Below are positions 41,991-49,817 of a DNA stretch of 64,000 nt, piece by piece. The DNA comes from an uncultured Clostridia bacterium. GTDB taxonomy: Bacteria; Bacillota; Clostridia; CAKSNL01; HGM11501. The notes under the pieces were generated by a model. That model was not told where the DNA came from. It worked only from the letters and a program-made list of their open reading frames with translations, and did not search any database. Position numbers and translations under genes: made by a program. Location: positions 86,184 through 150,183 of the forward strand of contig CAKSNL010000005.1 of assembly GCA_934476235.1 (NCBI GenBank), given 5' to 3'. How positions within the stretch are numbered: the first letter of the stretch is position 1; each line of letters starts with the position of its first letter.

Positions 41991-42611
41991 ATGAAAAATA
42001 TCAACGTGTTTGTCGGTCACTACGGCAGCGGGAAGACCGAGGTTTCGGTGAATTTTGCAATTCAAAATAAAGTCGGATTAATTGCAGATCTTGATACGGT
42101 CAATCCTTATTTCAGGACAAATGACGCAAAGAAAATTCTGACCGAATCGGGCATAAAAGTGGTTTCTCCTTATTATGCCGGAACAAATGTGGATATTCCG
42201 GCGTTGCCGCCCGAGGTTTACTCGGTATTTTCCGAAAAGAACGGCGCGGTACTTGATGTCGGCGGAGACGATGACGGAGCAGCGGTGCTCGGAAGGTTTC
42301 ACGAATATTTTAAGAATGTGGACGCGGAAATTTTCTGTGTTATCAATGTTTTCAGACCGGAAACGGATTCTGAGGAAAAGATAATAAAAATGCTCGGGGA
42401 GATTGAGAATGCGTCGCGCCTTAAGATAACGGCGCTCATCAACAATTCCAATCTTATGGGCGAGACCGAAAGAGAGCATATAGAGCGCGGAGAAAAAACA
42501 GTCCGTGCGGTGTGCAGAAAAATGAATATCCGTTTTTTCGGAAATTCCGTGATGGCGAATTTGGCAAAAGATGACGAATTCAAATTAAATAAATATATTA
42601 TCATGCAGTAG
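41991..42611 (+). CDS. ParA/MinD-like P-loop ATPase of the 2-oxoacid oxidoreductase operon
   Basis: 206 residues. N-terminal Walker A GHYGSGKTEVSVNFA, then LIADLDTVNPYFRTND, resembling SIMIBI-class ATPases (ParA, MinD, Mrp/NBP35), and a late segment with FCVINVFRP and INNSNL (an NKxD-like position). ATG at 41991 was chosen over GTG at 41985 because GGGGCGG gives proper spacing. It starts the operon and lies 11 bases before the ferredoxin gene. Mrp-like proteins carry iron-sulfur clusters, so a role in maturing the complex encoded next is plausible but inferred from position only. Confidence 0.78.
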   Translation: MKNINVFVGHYGSGKTEVSVNFAIQNKVGLIADLDTVNPYFRTNDAKKILTESGIKVVSPYYAGTNVDIPALPPEVYSVFSEKNGAVLDVGGDDDGAAVLGRFHEYFKNVDAEIFCVINVFRPETDSEEKIIKMLGEIENASRLKITALINNSNLMGETEREHIERGEKTVRAVCRKMNIRFFGNSVMANLAKDDEFKLNKYIIMQ

Positions 42612-42622
42612 GAGGTAAAGTT

Positions 42623-42829
42623 ATGTCGAAAGCTTATTTTAACGAGGAGATATGCAAAGGCTGCGGTCTTTGCGTTACCGTCTGTCCGAAAAAAATTGTT
42701 GCTTTGGACCAGGGAAAATTAAACAAAAAAGGTTATAATCCCGCCGGGGTGACCGATATCGAAAAGTGCATCGGATGCGCTTTCTGCGCAATGATCTGCC
42801 CCGACTGCGCAATTGAAGTAAAGGAGTGA
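42623..42829 (+). CDS. 2-oxoacid:ferredoxin oxidoreductase, ferredoxin-like delta subunit
   Basis: 68 residues with two 4Fe-4S motifs: ICKGCGLCVTVCPKKI and KCIGCAFCAMICP. It is the electron-transfer subunit of a four-part KOR/VOR-type enzyme, passing electrons from the TPP subunit to soluble ferredoxin. Ribosome site AGGAGG. Ends five bases before vorB. Confidence 0.93.
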   Translation: MSKAYFNEEICKGCGLCVTVCPKKIVALDQGKLNKKGYNPAGVTDIEKCIGCAFCAMICPDCAIEVKE

Positions 42830-42834
42830 GAAGA

Positions 42835-43902
42835 ATGGAAGAGAAGGTTTTAATGAAGGGAAACGAAGCGCTTGCTAGAGCGGCTATCGAATCCGGATGC
42901 CGTTTCTTTTTCGGCTATCCCATAACTCCTCAGACTGAGGTTGCGGCATATATGGCAAAGCAGATGCCCAAAATCGGCGGGACGTTTTTACAGGCGGAAA
43001 GCGAGGTTGCGGCAATTAACATGGTCTACGGTGCGTCCGGCGCCGGAGCAAGGGTCATGACCTCGTCGTCAAGCCCCGGAATCAGCTTAAAGTCCGAAGG
43101 AATAAGCTATATCGCCGGGAGCGATCTTCCCTGCGTTATCTGCAACATCGTGCGCGGAGGTCCGGGACTCGGCGGAATCCAGCCCGCGCAGAGCGATTAT
43201 TTTCAGGCGACAAAGGGCGGCGGTCACGGTGATTATCACCTTATCGTTTTGGCTCCTTCCTCCGTTCAGGAAATGGTTGACCTTGTAAAGGAAGCTTTTG
43301 ACCTTGCGGATTACTACAGGATGCCCGTTATGATAATGGGCGACGGTATGCTCGGTCAGATGATGGAGCCTGTTGTTTTCGGAAATTACAAGTGCACGAA
43401 AAAGCTTCCCGAAAAGACCTGGGCGACGACAGGTACGAAAATGGAGAGAAAGAGAAACATTATAAATTCTCTTTACATAACTCCCGAAGAGCTTGAAAAG
43501 CTTGTTATCGAAAGGTACAAAAAATACGATACTATTGCTGAAAACGAGGCAAGAGCCGAGGAATATTTGTGCGGGGACGCGGATATTATCATCGCGGCAT
43601 ACGGAACTATTGCAAGAGTCGCAAAATCCGCAATCAAGAAGGCAAGAGAAAAGGGCATGAAGGTAGGACTTATAAGACCGATAACGCTCTGGCCGTTTGA
43701 CAAGAGACCTTTTGAGAAGTACAGAGATAAGGTGTCGTCGTTCTTGACGGTTGAAATGAGCATGGGGCAGATGGTGGAGGATGTCCGCCTGGCGGTCGAG
43801 GGAAAGGCTCCGGTTGAGTTTTTCGGACGTACCGGCGGAATGATTCCGAGTCCCGAAGAAATTTTAGACAAGCTTACTAATATGACGGGAGGCGTTAGAT
43901 AA
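42835..43902 (+). CDS. vorB: 2-oxoacid:ferredoxin oxidoreductase alpha subunit (VorB)
   Basis: 355 residues. Pyrimidine-binding part of the TPP enzyme; typical opening MKGNEALARAAIESGCRFFF with the FFGYPITPQTE motif, QAESEVAAINMVYGAS and TSSSSPGISL. These match the subunit named VorB (3-methyl-2-oxobutanoate, i.e. branched-chain oxoacid) in Clostridia; 2-oxoglutarate enzymes (KorA) are similar, so specificity is not certain. ATG at 42835 was chosen, nine bases after AAGGAG; GTG at 42826 is too close. Its stop overlaps the next ATG (TAATG). Confidence 0.9.
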   Translation: MEEKVLMKGNEALARAAIESGCRFFFGYPITPQTEVAAYMAKQMPKIGGTFLQAESEVAAINMVYGASGAGARVMTSSSSPGISLKSEGISYIAGSDLPCVICNIVRGGPGLGGIQPAQSDYFQATKGGGHGDYHLIVLAPSSVQEMVDLVKEAFDLADYYRMPVMIMGDGMLGQMMEPVVFGNYKCTKKLPEKTWATTGTKMERKRNIINSLYITPEELEKLVIERYKKYDTIAENEARAEEYLCGDADIIIAAYGTIARVAKSAIKKAREKGMKVGLIRPITLWPFDKRPFEKYRDKVSSFLTVEMSMGQMVEDVRLAVEGKAPVEFFGRTGGMIPSPEEILDKLTNMTGGVR

Positions 43903-44645
43903 TGGCTACTTTTAAAAGACCGCACGCTTTAAGCGATGTGACGCTTCATTACTGCCCGGGCTGCAATCACGGAATAGTTCACCGCCTTGTGGCAGAAGTA
44001 ATCGATGAGCTCGGAATTGAGGGAAAGACCGTCGGCGTCGCTCCTGTCGGCTGCGCGGTATTTGCGTATAACTATTTTGAGTGTGACATGCAGGAGGCGG
44101 CGCACGGAAGGGCGCCGGCGGTCGCAACCGGAATAAAGAGAGTCAACCCCGACAATATTGTTTTCACCTATCAGGGTGACGGTGACCTTGCGGCAATCGG
44201 AACGGCGGAAACCGTTCACGCGGCGGCAAGAGGCGAGAATATCACAGTAATATTTATAAACAACGCGATATACGGAATGACCGGCGGACAGATGGCACCG
44301 ACAACGCTTCCCGGTCAGGTAACGCAGACCTCGCCTTACGGAAGAAACACCGAAACGCAGGGCTATCCCATAAAGATGTGCGAAATGCTTTCAACGCTTG
44401 ACGGCGTTGCTTTAGCTGAGCGCTGCGCGGTCAACAACATAAAGAACATTACCGCAACAAAGAAAGCAATTAAAAAGGCTTTTCAGAATCAGATTGACAA
44501 AAAGGGCTTCTCAATAGTTGAAGTTTTGTCGACCTGTCCCACAAACTGGGGACTTTCTCCGGTCGAGGCGCTCACCTGGCTTGAGAACAATATGATTCCT
44601 TACTATCCTCTCGGAGTGTATAAGGATAAGGACGGTGATAAATAA
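43902..44645 (+). CDS. 2-oxoacid:ferredoxin oxidoreductase beta subunit (TPP-binding)
   Basis: 247 residues. TPP/Mg motif from GDGDLAAIGT to INNAIYGMTGG and the Cys-rich opening HYCPGCNHGIVHRL that places an iron-sulfur cluster near TPP. Catalyses oxidative decarboxylation of a branched-chain 2-oxoacid or 2-oxoglutarate with CoA. Its ATG overlaps the vorB stop, and its TAA overlaps the next ATG, so the subunits are made together. Confidence 0.93.
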   Translation: MATFKRPHALSDVTLHYCPGCNHGIVHRLVAEVIDELGIEGKTVGVAPVGCAVFAYNYFECDMQEAAHGRAPAVATGIKRVNPDNIVFTYQGDGDLAAIGTAETVHAAARGENITVIFINNAIYGMTGGQMAPTTLPGQVTQTSPYGRNTETQGYPIKMCEMLSTLDGVALAERCAVNNIKNITATKKAIKKAFQNQIDKKGFSIVEVLSTCPTNWGLSPVEALTWLENNMIPYYPLGVYKDKDGDK

Positions 44646-45175
44646 TGGCGGCACATGAAATAATACTTGCCGGATTCGGCGGACAGGGAATTTTGTTTGC
44701 GGGCAAGCTCTTGGCTTACTGCGGAATGGTAGCGGGAAAGGAGCTTTCGTGGCTCCCGTCTTACGGACCTGAGATGAGAGGCGGAACATGCAACTGCCAC
44801 GTTATATTATCCGACGAGCCGGTAAGCTCTCCTCTTATTACAAAGCCCACGGTGCTTTTTGCGATGAATCAGCCTTCGCTTGATAAATTCTATAGCAAGT
44901 TAGTTCCGGGCGGAGTTATCGTGTACGATTCCACGCTTATAGGCAGCGGAGTCGACAGAGATGATGTTAAAGCGATAGCGGTGCCGGCAACCAAGATTGC
45001 CAACGATATGGGTGCGTCAAAGCTTGCAAATATGATTCTTATCGGAACGCTTATAAAGGAGACGGGAATCTTTGACTCGGATACTGTTGAAAAGGCATTG
45101 AACAAGCTGATTCCTCCGAAAAAGGCAGATCTTCTGAAAGTTAACTTAGAGTGCATTAAAAAAGGCATGGAATAA
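44645..45175 (+). CDS. 2-oxoacid:ferredoxin oxidoreductase gamma subunit
   Basis: 176 residues. CoA-binding domain recognised by ILAGFGGQGILFAGKLLA and WLPSYGPEMRGGTCNC, the standard opening of the gamma subunit. Completes the four-subunit complex. The operon ends three bases later in a strong terminator. Confidence 0.94.
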   Translation: MAAHEIILAGFGGQGILFAGKLLAYCGMVAGKELSWLPSYGPEMRGGTCNCHVILSDEPVSSPLITKPTVLFAMNQPSLDKFYSKLVPGGVIVYDSTLIGSGVDRDDVKAIAVPATKIANDMGASKLANMILIGTLIKETGIFDSDTVEKALNKLIPPKKADLLKVNLECIKKGME

Positions 45176-45178
45176 TTG

Positions 45179-45216
45179 TTTCGGGAAGGATGGAAACGTC
45201 CTTCCCGAAATTTTTT
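45179..45216 (+). terminator. Rho-independent terminator of the oxidoreductase operon
   Basis: Perfect 12-bp stem TTTCGGGAAGGA / TCCTTCCCGAAA, 8-base loop, then six T. Confidence 0.93.
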
Positions 45217-45234
45217 AAAAAATAAGAACAAATG

Positions 45235-45264
45235 TTTGCATTTTCCGAAATAGTGTGCTATACT
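45235..45264 (+). promoter_or_regulatory. Probable sigma-A promoter of the radical SAM operon
   Basis: TTTGCA (45235-45240), 18-base spacer, TATACT (45259-45264); the -35 box is weak. Leader about 22 nt with GGGAGG. No LexA box is obvious. Confidence 0.6.
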
Positions 45265-45292
45265 GTACATATAAAGTATCGGGAGGCGCACT

Positions 45293-46567
45293 ATGGAACT
45301 TAAGGAAAAGCTTTTGATATTGGGCGACGCGGCAAAATATGACGCAAGCTGCTCGTCAAGCGGTTCACGCAGACAGAATATAAAAGGCGGAATCGGAAAC
45401 GCGGCACCAGCGGGGTGCTGCCACACCTTTACGCAGGACGGGAGATGTGTTTCCCTTCTTAAAGTGCTGATGACAAATTATTGCATTTACGACTGTAAAT
45501 ACTGCATTAACCGGCGGTCGAACGATATCCGCCGTGCCGCGTTTACACCGGAGGAGCTTGCGGATCTTACAATCGAGTTTTATAAAAGAAACTATATAGA
45601 AGGTCTTTTTTTAAGCTCCGGGGTTATTCAAACCCCCGATTACACTATGGAAAGAATGACAGAGGTTTTGAGGCTTTTGCGGAATAAGCACCGCTTTAAC
45701 GGATATATCCACGTTAAAGCGATACCGGGAGCCGACAATGAGCTTGTAAGGCGTGCCGGGCTTTTGGCGGACAGGATGAGCGTCAACATCGAGCTGCCGA
45801 GCGAGGAAGCGTTAAAAAAACTTGCGCCTGACAAGAAAAAGGAAAACATCCTCACGCCGATGAGATATATTTCTGACGGTATTAAGGTGAATAAAAGCGA
45901 GCTTGCGGTATACAGGAACAGTCCGCACTTTGTGCCGTCTGGGCAGAGCACGCAGATGATAATCGGCGCCAGTACGGACAGCGACCTTAAAATCCTAAGG
46001 CTTGCGGAGGGGCTTTATAAAAAATACTCTCTTAAGAGGGTTTACTATTCGGCGTACATCCCGATGAATGACGATTCGGCGCTCCCGTCAATTGACACCA
46101 AGCCGCCGCTTTTGAGGGAGCACAGAATGTATCAGGCGGACTGGCTTTTGAGATATTACGGATTTTCTGCTTCGGAAATTTTAGACGAGCGCCATCCCGA
46201 TTTTTCGATTAACTTGGATCCAAAGGCAAACTGGGCTGTAAATAATCTTGCCCTTTTCCCGATTGACGTGAATACGGCGCCTTACGAGATGCTTTTAAGA
46301 GTTCCCGGAATCGGGGTGACGAGCGCGAAAAGGATATGCGTTTCGCGCCGCGTCGCGCACCTTGATTTTGACGCGCTCAAAAGAATCGGGGTCGTGCTCA
46401 AAAGAGCGCAGTTTTTCATAACCGTCAAGGGGCGGTATATGAATAACTTTCCGGTTAAGGAAAGCTTTTTGAGAACGAATCTTGAAATCGGGGCTATGCC
46501 GAGGCTCGGCAATTACACTCAGACGAGCCTTTTTGACACTCCGCTTTTGACCGGAGCATCACTATGA
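45293..46567 (+). CDS. Putative DNA modification/repair radical SAM protein (TIGR03916-like)
   Basis: 424 residues. Radical SAM cluster motif C64-x3-C68-x2-C71 in NYCIYDCKYC, with a conserved upstream GCCHTF-x-DGRCVSLLKVL and a C-terminal helix-hairpin-helix DNA-contact motif RVPGIGVTSAKRI. It matches a family named putative DNA modification/repair radical SAM protein, nearly always beside a DUF4130 protein, as here: the next ATG overlaps this stop by four bases. Substrate is unknown; a repair role is inferred from the HhH motif and from fusions of the DUF4130 partner to uracil-DNA glycosylase in other species. Confidence 0.88.
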   Translation: MELKEKLLILGDAAKYDASCSSSGSRRQNIKGGIGNAAPAGCCHTFTQDGRCVSLLKVLMTNYCIYDCKYCINRRSNDIRRAAFTPEELADLTIEFYKRNYIEGLFLSSGVIQTPDYTMERMTEVLRLLRNKHRFNGYIHVKAIPGADNELVRRAGLLADRMSVNIELPSEEALKKLAPDKKKENILTPMRYISDGIKVNKSELAVYRNSPHFVPSGQSTQMIIGASTDSDLKILRLAEGLYKKYSLKRVYYSAYIPMNDDSALPSIDTKPPLLREHRMYQADWLLRYYGFSASEILDERHPDFSINLDPKANWAVNNLALFPIDVNTAPYEMLLRVPGIGVTSAKRICVSRRVAHLDFDALKRIGVVLKRAQFFITVKGRYMNNFPVKESFLRTNLEIGAMPRLGNYTQTSLFDTPLLTGASL

Positions 46568-47310
46568 ATAAAATCTATATATACGACGGGTCGTTCTACG
46601 GCTTTCTCACATCCGTTTTTTTTGCATATTTAAATCACGTTGTTCCGGACTGTATATGCACGGAGGAAAATCTTCAGCTTGCCATCGGATCGGAATGTGA
46701 ATGGATAGATACGGATGAGGAGAAGGCGGAACGCGTAATGACGGCTTTGATTAAAAGAATAGGAAAGCTTGGATTTTACAGGATATACAAAGCATTTTTG
46801 TCCGATTGTGAAGGAAGGGAAAAGCTGATTTTTGACTATATCGGCATTATAATAAAAAACGGACGGGACTCTAAATATCTCTATGCCGATAAAGCGGTGA
46901 CGGATGTTATGAAGCTTTCGGAAAAAACAGGGGGCGAGGCGCATCTTCTCCGCGGGTTTATCCGTTTTCGTGAGACGACTGACGGCATATATTACGCCGA
47001 GTTTTCGCCGAAAACGGACTGCCTGACGCTTATAGCTCCGCATTTTAGGACAAGGCTTTCCGGGCTTAAATTTGCTATAAATGACGTTAAGAGGAAAAAA
47101 GCCGCAATCTGGGACACCGAAAAGCTCGAAATTATAACCTATGACTTTATGACAAAACCCGAGGAGACGGAAAGCGAAAAAGCCTTTCGCGCAATGTGGA
47201 AGTCGTTTTACAAAACAGTGTCGATCGCGGAAAGAAAGAATGAAAAATGCCGCATGACCCATATGCCGAAAAGATTCTGGCGCTATATGTGCGAAATGGA
47301 GGAAATTTAA
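46564..47310 (+). CDS. DUF4130 (TIGR03915-like) putative DNA metabolism protein
   Basis: 248 residues, no membrane spans. Recognised by YDGSFYGFLTSVF at the start, a middle LRGFIRFRET and LIAPHFRTRL, and the end HMPKRFWRYMCEM. The family is the constant partner of the radical SAM protein encoded upstream and is fused to family-4 uracil-DNA glycosylase in some bacteria, so the pair is thought to act on damaged or modified DNA. The biochemical role is unknown. Translationally coupled with the upstream gene by an ATGA overlap. Confidence 0.86.
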   Translation: MNKIYIYDGSFYGFLTSVFFAYLNHVVPDCICTEENLQLAIGSECEWIDTDEEKAERVMTALIKRIGKLGFYRIYKAFLSDCEGREKLIFDYIGIIIKNGRDSKYLYADKAVTDVMKLSEKTGGEAHLLRGFIRFRETTDGIYYAEFSPKTDCLTLIAPHFRTRLSGLKFAINDVKRKKAAIWDTEKLEIITYDFMTKPEETESEKAFRAMWKSFYKTVSIAERKNEKCRMTHMPKRFWRYMCEMEEI

Positions 47311-47322
47311 TGCTTTTCGGGC

Positions 47323-47351
47323 TTGATTTATGCGTATGCTTATGGTACAAT
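47323..47351 (+). promoter_or_regulatory. Sigma-A promoter of the GH2 gene
   Basis: TTGATT (47323-47328), 17-base spacer, TACAAT (47346-47351). Confidence 0.72.
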
Positions 47352-47402
47352 GAGAAAAATATCTTCATAAAATGAAGAAATTTGAGCGGAGGAGCGGATA
47401 AA

Positions 47403-49727
47403 ATGCGGAAAGAAATTTTATTTAACGATGGATGGCTGTTTCATGAAGGTGACATAAACTGTGGCACACCGAACAAGAAGGGACCCTTATATATGCAGTC
47501 CAAAACGGAGAGGATGAAATGGGGTCCGGCGGCGCTTTATTATAACGACGCGACAGATGATTTCCGCGGCAATGTGGAATATAACTGGCGCGACGAGTGG
47601 GACAGTGTGGAGCTGCCGCACGATTATGTGATTTGTCAGGCTCCGGACAAAAAGGAAAATAACGCGTTGGGATATTTTAAGTACAATAATGCTTGGTACA
47701 GAAAGCATTATAAATTCCCGGAGGAGGACATGGATAAAAGATATGTCATAAGGTTTGAGGGTGTTGCTACAAACGCGACCGTTTATTTTAACGGCTGCCT
47801 TATGGCGCATAATTTCTGCGGATACACAGGCTTTGAGGTTGATATAACGGACTATATCGTGTTTGGCGCAGACAATGTTTTTGCCGTTTATGTGAACACG
47901 GGAAACCATGAAGGCTGGTGGTATGAAGGCGGCGGAATATACAGGGACGTTTACCTTGTTATCACAGACCGCGTTGCGATCGAGACTTACGGCGTTTACA
48001 TAAAGGGCGCGCCGCATGAAAAGGGCTGGAAGGCAGACGTTGAAACGGCAGTTTTCAACGAAAGCTATGAAACGGCAGATATAGAGGCGGTGACGGAGTT
48101 TTTCGATGAAGCGGGAAAATCGGTTGCCGAGTGTAAAGGGACGGGAGAGGTTTTGCCGAGAGATAAGGTGCATCTTAACTACCGGTGTGAATTTACTCCC
48201 GAGCTTTGGGATATTGACAGACCTTATTTATACAAGGCTGTCACCAGGCTTTATAAAAACGGTGAGCTTTGCGATGAATATGAAACAAAAACTGGCTTCA
48301 GAACATATTACGCCGACCCGGACAAGGGATTTTTCTTAAATGGAAGGCATGTTAAGATAAAGGGCGTATGCGCTCATCAGGACTCGGGACTCACGGGAAA
48401 AGCGGTCTCCGACAATGTGAACAGGTATAAAATCGGGCTCATCAAGGAAATGGGCGCTAACGGATACAGAACAAGCCACTATCCTCAGAACTCCGCGATA
48501 ATGGACGCGCTCGATGAGTTTGGCTTCATAGTAATGGAGGAAACGCGCTGGTACGATTCGACCCCCGAGGCAAAAGCTCAGCTTGAATTCATGGTAAAGC
48601 GCGACAGGAACCGTCCGTCGGTATTTTTCTGGTCGATAGGAAACGAGGAGCCTTATCACATAAAAGAACAGGGCGCAAACATCTGCCGGGCGTTAAAAGC
48701 CGAGATAGAAAAGCTTGATACCACGAGAATAATCATGACCGCGGTTTCGAATTCTCCCGAAAGAGCGACAGTTTATGATTATCTTGACGCGGTGGGAGTT
48801 AACTATAACCTTCACACGTTCGACCTTTTACATGAGAAATTCCCCCAAATTCCGGTATTCTCATCTGAGTGCTGTGCAACGGGAACAACCAGGGGCTGGT
48901 ACCGTGACGATTGTCCGGACAAGGGATATATAAACGCGTTTGACACAAGAACGAATAACTGGTGGCTGAGCCGTGAGGAAACGTGGAATTTCATGATGGA
49001 GCGCGAATATATTCTGGGCGCATATCAGTGGACGGCGTTTGAACACAGAGGGGAGACTGTATGGCCGCGCCTTTGCTCGCAGTCCGGAGCAATCGACCTT
49101 TATTTACAGAAGAAGGACGCGTTCTATCAGAACCAGTCGCACTGGCTTGATACACCCATGATCCATATGCTTCCGCACTGGACGCCGAGAGACAAAAAAG
49201 AAGGCGAAAACGTAACCATTTGGGTATACACAAACTGCGAAGAGGTTGAGCTTATATTAAACGGCAAAAGCCTTGGAAAGAGAAATGCCGAGAAATATAA
49301 GCACCTTGAGTGGGATGTTCCTTATGAGCCCGGAAAGATTGAAGCGGTCGGCTATAACGGCGGAAAGAAAGCGGCACACGACGAAAATGTGACTGCGGGA
49401 GCACCCGCTAAGCTTTGCTTAAAGCTTGAAAACGACGTGACCTCCTCCGGACGTGATACCGCAATAGTTACCTGCTATACCGTTGATGAAAACGGCATCG
49501 AGGTGCCGGACGCTGCACCGACTGTGGATTTTTATTCGAACAGATTCGGCAGGGTGATTGCAACCGGGTCCGATGTTTCGGATCATGCACCCGTCACCGA
49601 AACGACAAGAAGGATGCGTGCGGGAAGGATTACCGTTGCGGTTAAGGTCGGCTCCGAGAGCGGAATTCTATCTTTATATGCCGAGAGTAACGGACTTATT
49701 CCGGCACGGCTCGACATTGAAATTTAA
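47403..49727 (+). CDS. Glycoside hydrolase family 2 protein (beta-galactosidase-like)
   Basis: 774 residues, no signal peptide, so cytoplasmic. Order: sugar-binding domain (FNDGWLFHEGD; WYRKHYKFPE; GVATNATVYFNG), immunoglobulin-like domain, TIM barrel with GANGYRTSHYP, the acid/base Glu415 in WSIGNEEP and nucleophile Glu489 in VFSSECCATG, then C-terminal DUF4982-like and Ig-like domains (about 640-774). The family includes beta-galactosidases, beta-glucuronidases and beta-mannosidases; this architecture is most often labelled beta-galactosidase. Start set at ATG 47403 after GGAGGAG; a TTG at 47382 overlaps the ribosome site. It may process products released by the secreted proteins at 14345-19057, but is not linked to them. 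Confidence 0.9.
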   Translation: MRKEILFNDGWLFHEGDINCGTPNKKGPLYMQSKTERMKWGPAALYYNDATDDFRGNVEYNWRDEWDSVELPHDYVICQAPDKKENNALGYFKYNNAWYRKHYKFPEEDMDKRYVIRFEGVATNATVYFNGCLMAHNFCGYTGFEVDITDYIVFGADNVFAVYVNTGNHEGWWYEGGGIYRDVYLVITDRVAIETYGVYIKGAPHEKGWKADVETAVFNESYETADIEAVTEFFDEAGKSVAECKGTGEVLPRDKVHLNYRCEFTPELWDIDRPYLYKAVTRLYKNGELCDEYETKTGFRTYYADPDKGFFLNGRHVKIKGVCAHQDSGLTGKAVSDNVNRYKIGLIKEMGANGYRTSHYPQNSAIMDALDEFGFIVMEETRWYDSTPEAKAQLEFMVKRDRNRPSVFFWSIGNEEPYHIKEQGANICRALKAEIEKLDTTRIIMTAVSNSPERATVYDYLDAVGVNYNLHTFDLLHEKFPQIPVFSSECCATGTTRGWYRDDCPDKGYINAFDTRTNNWWLSREETWNFMMEREYILGAYQWTAFEHRGETVWPRLCSQSGAIDLYLQKKDAFYQNQSHWLDTPMIHMLPHWTPRDKKEGENVTIWVYTNCEEVELILNGKSLGKRNAEKYKHLEWDVPYEPGKIEAVGYNGGKKAAHDENVTAGAPAKLCLKLENDVTSSGRDTAIVTCYTVDENGIEVPDAAPTVDFYSNRFGRVIATGSDVSDHAPVTETTRRMRAGRITVAVKVGSESGILSLYAESNGLIPARLDIEI

Positions 49728-49745
49728 ATAAAAATATATTACAAC

Positions 49746-49774
49746 TTGACAAATTTACTTATACTTGGTATAAT
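49746..49774 (+). promoter_or_regulatory. Sigma-A promoter of the PFOR gene
   Basis: TTGACA (49746-49751), 17-base spacer, TATAAT (49769-49774): full consensus, fitting a highly expressed enzyme. Confidence 0.92.
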
Positions 49775-49817
49775 CATTTTGTGCATCATGCAAAGTACAT
49801 ATCAAGGAGGAAAAAAC

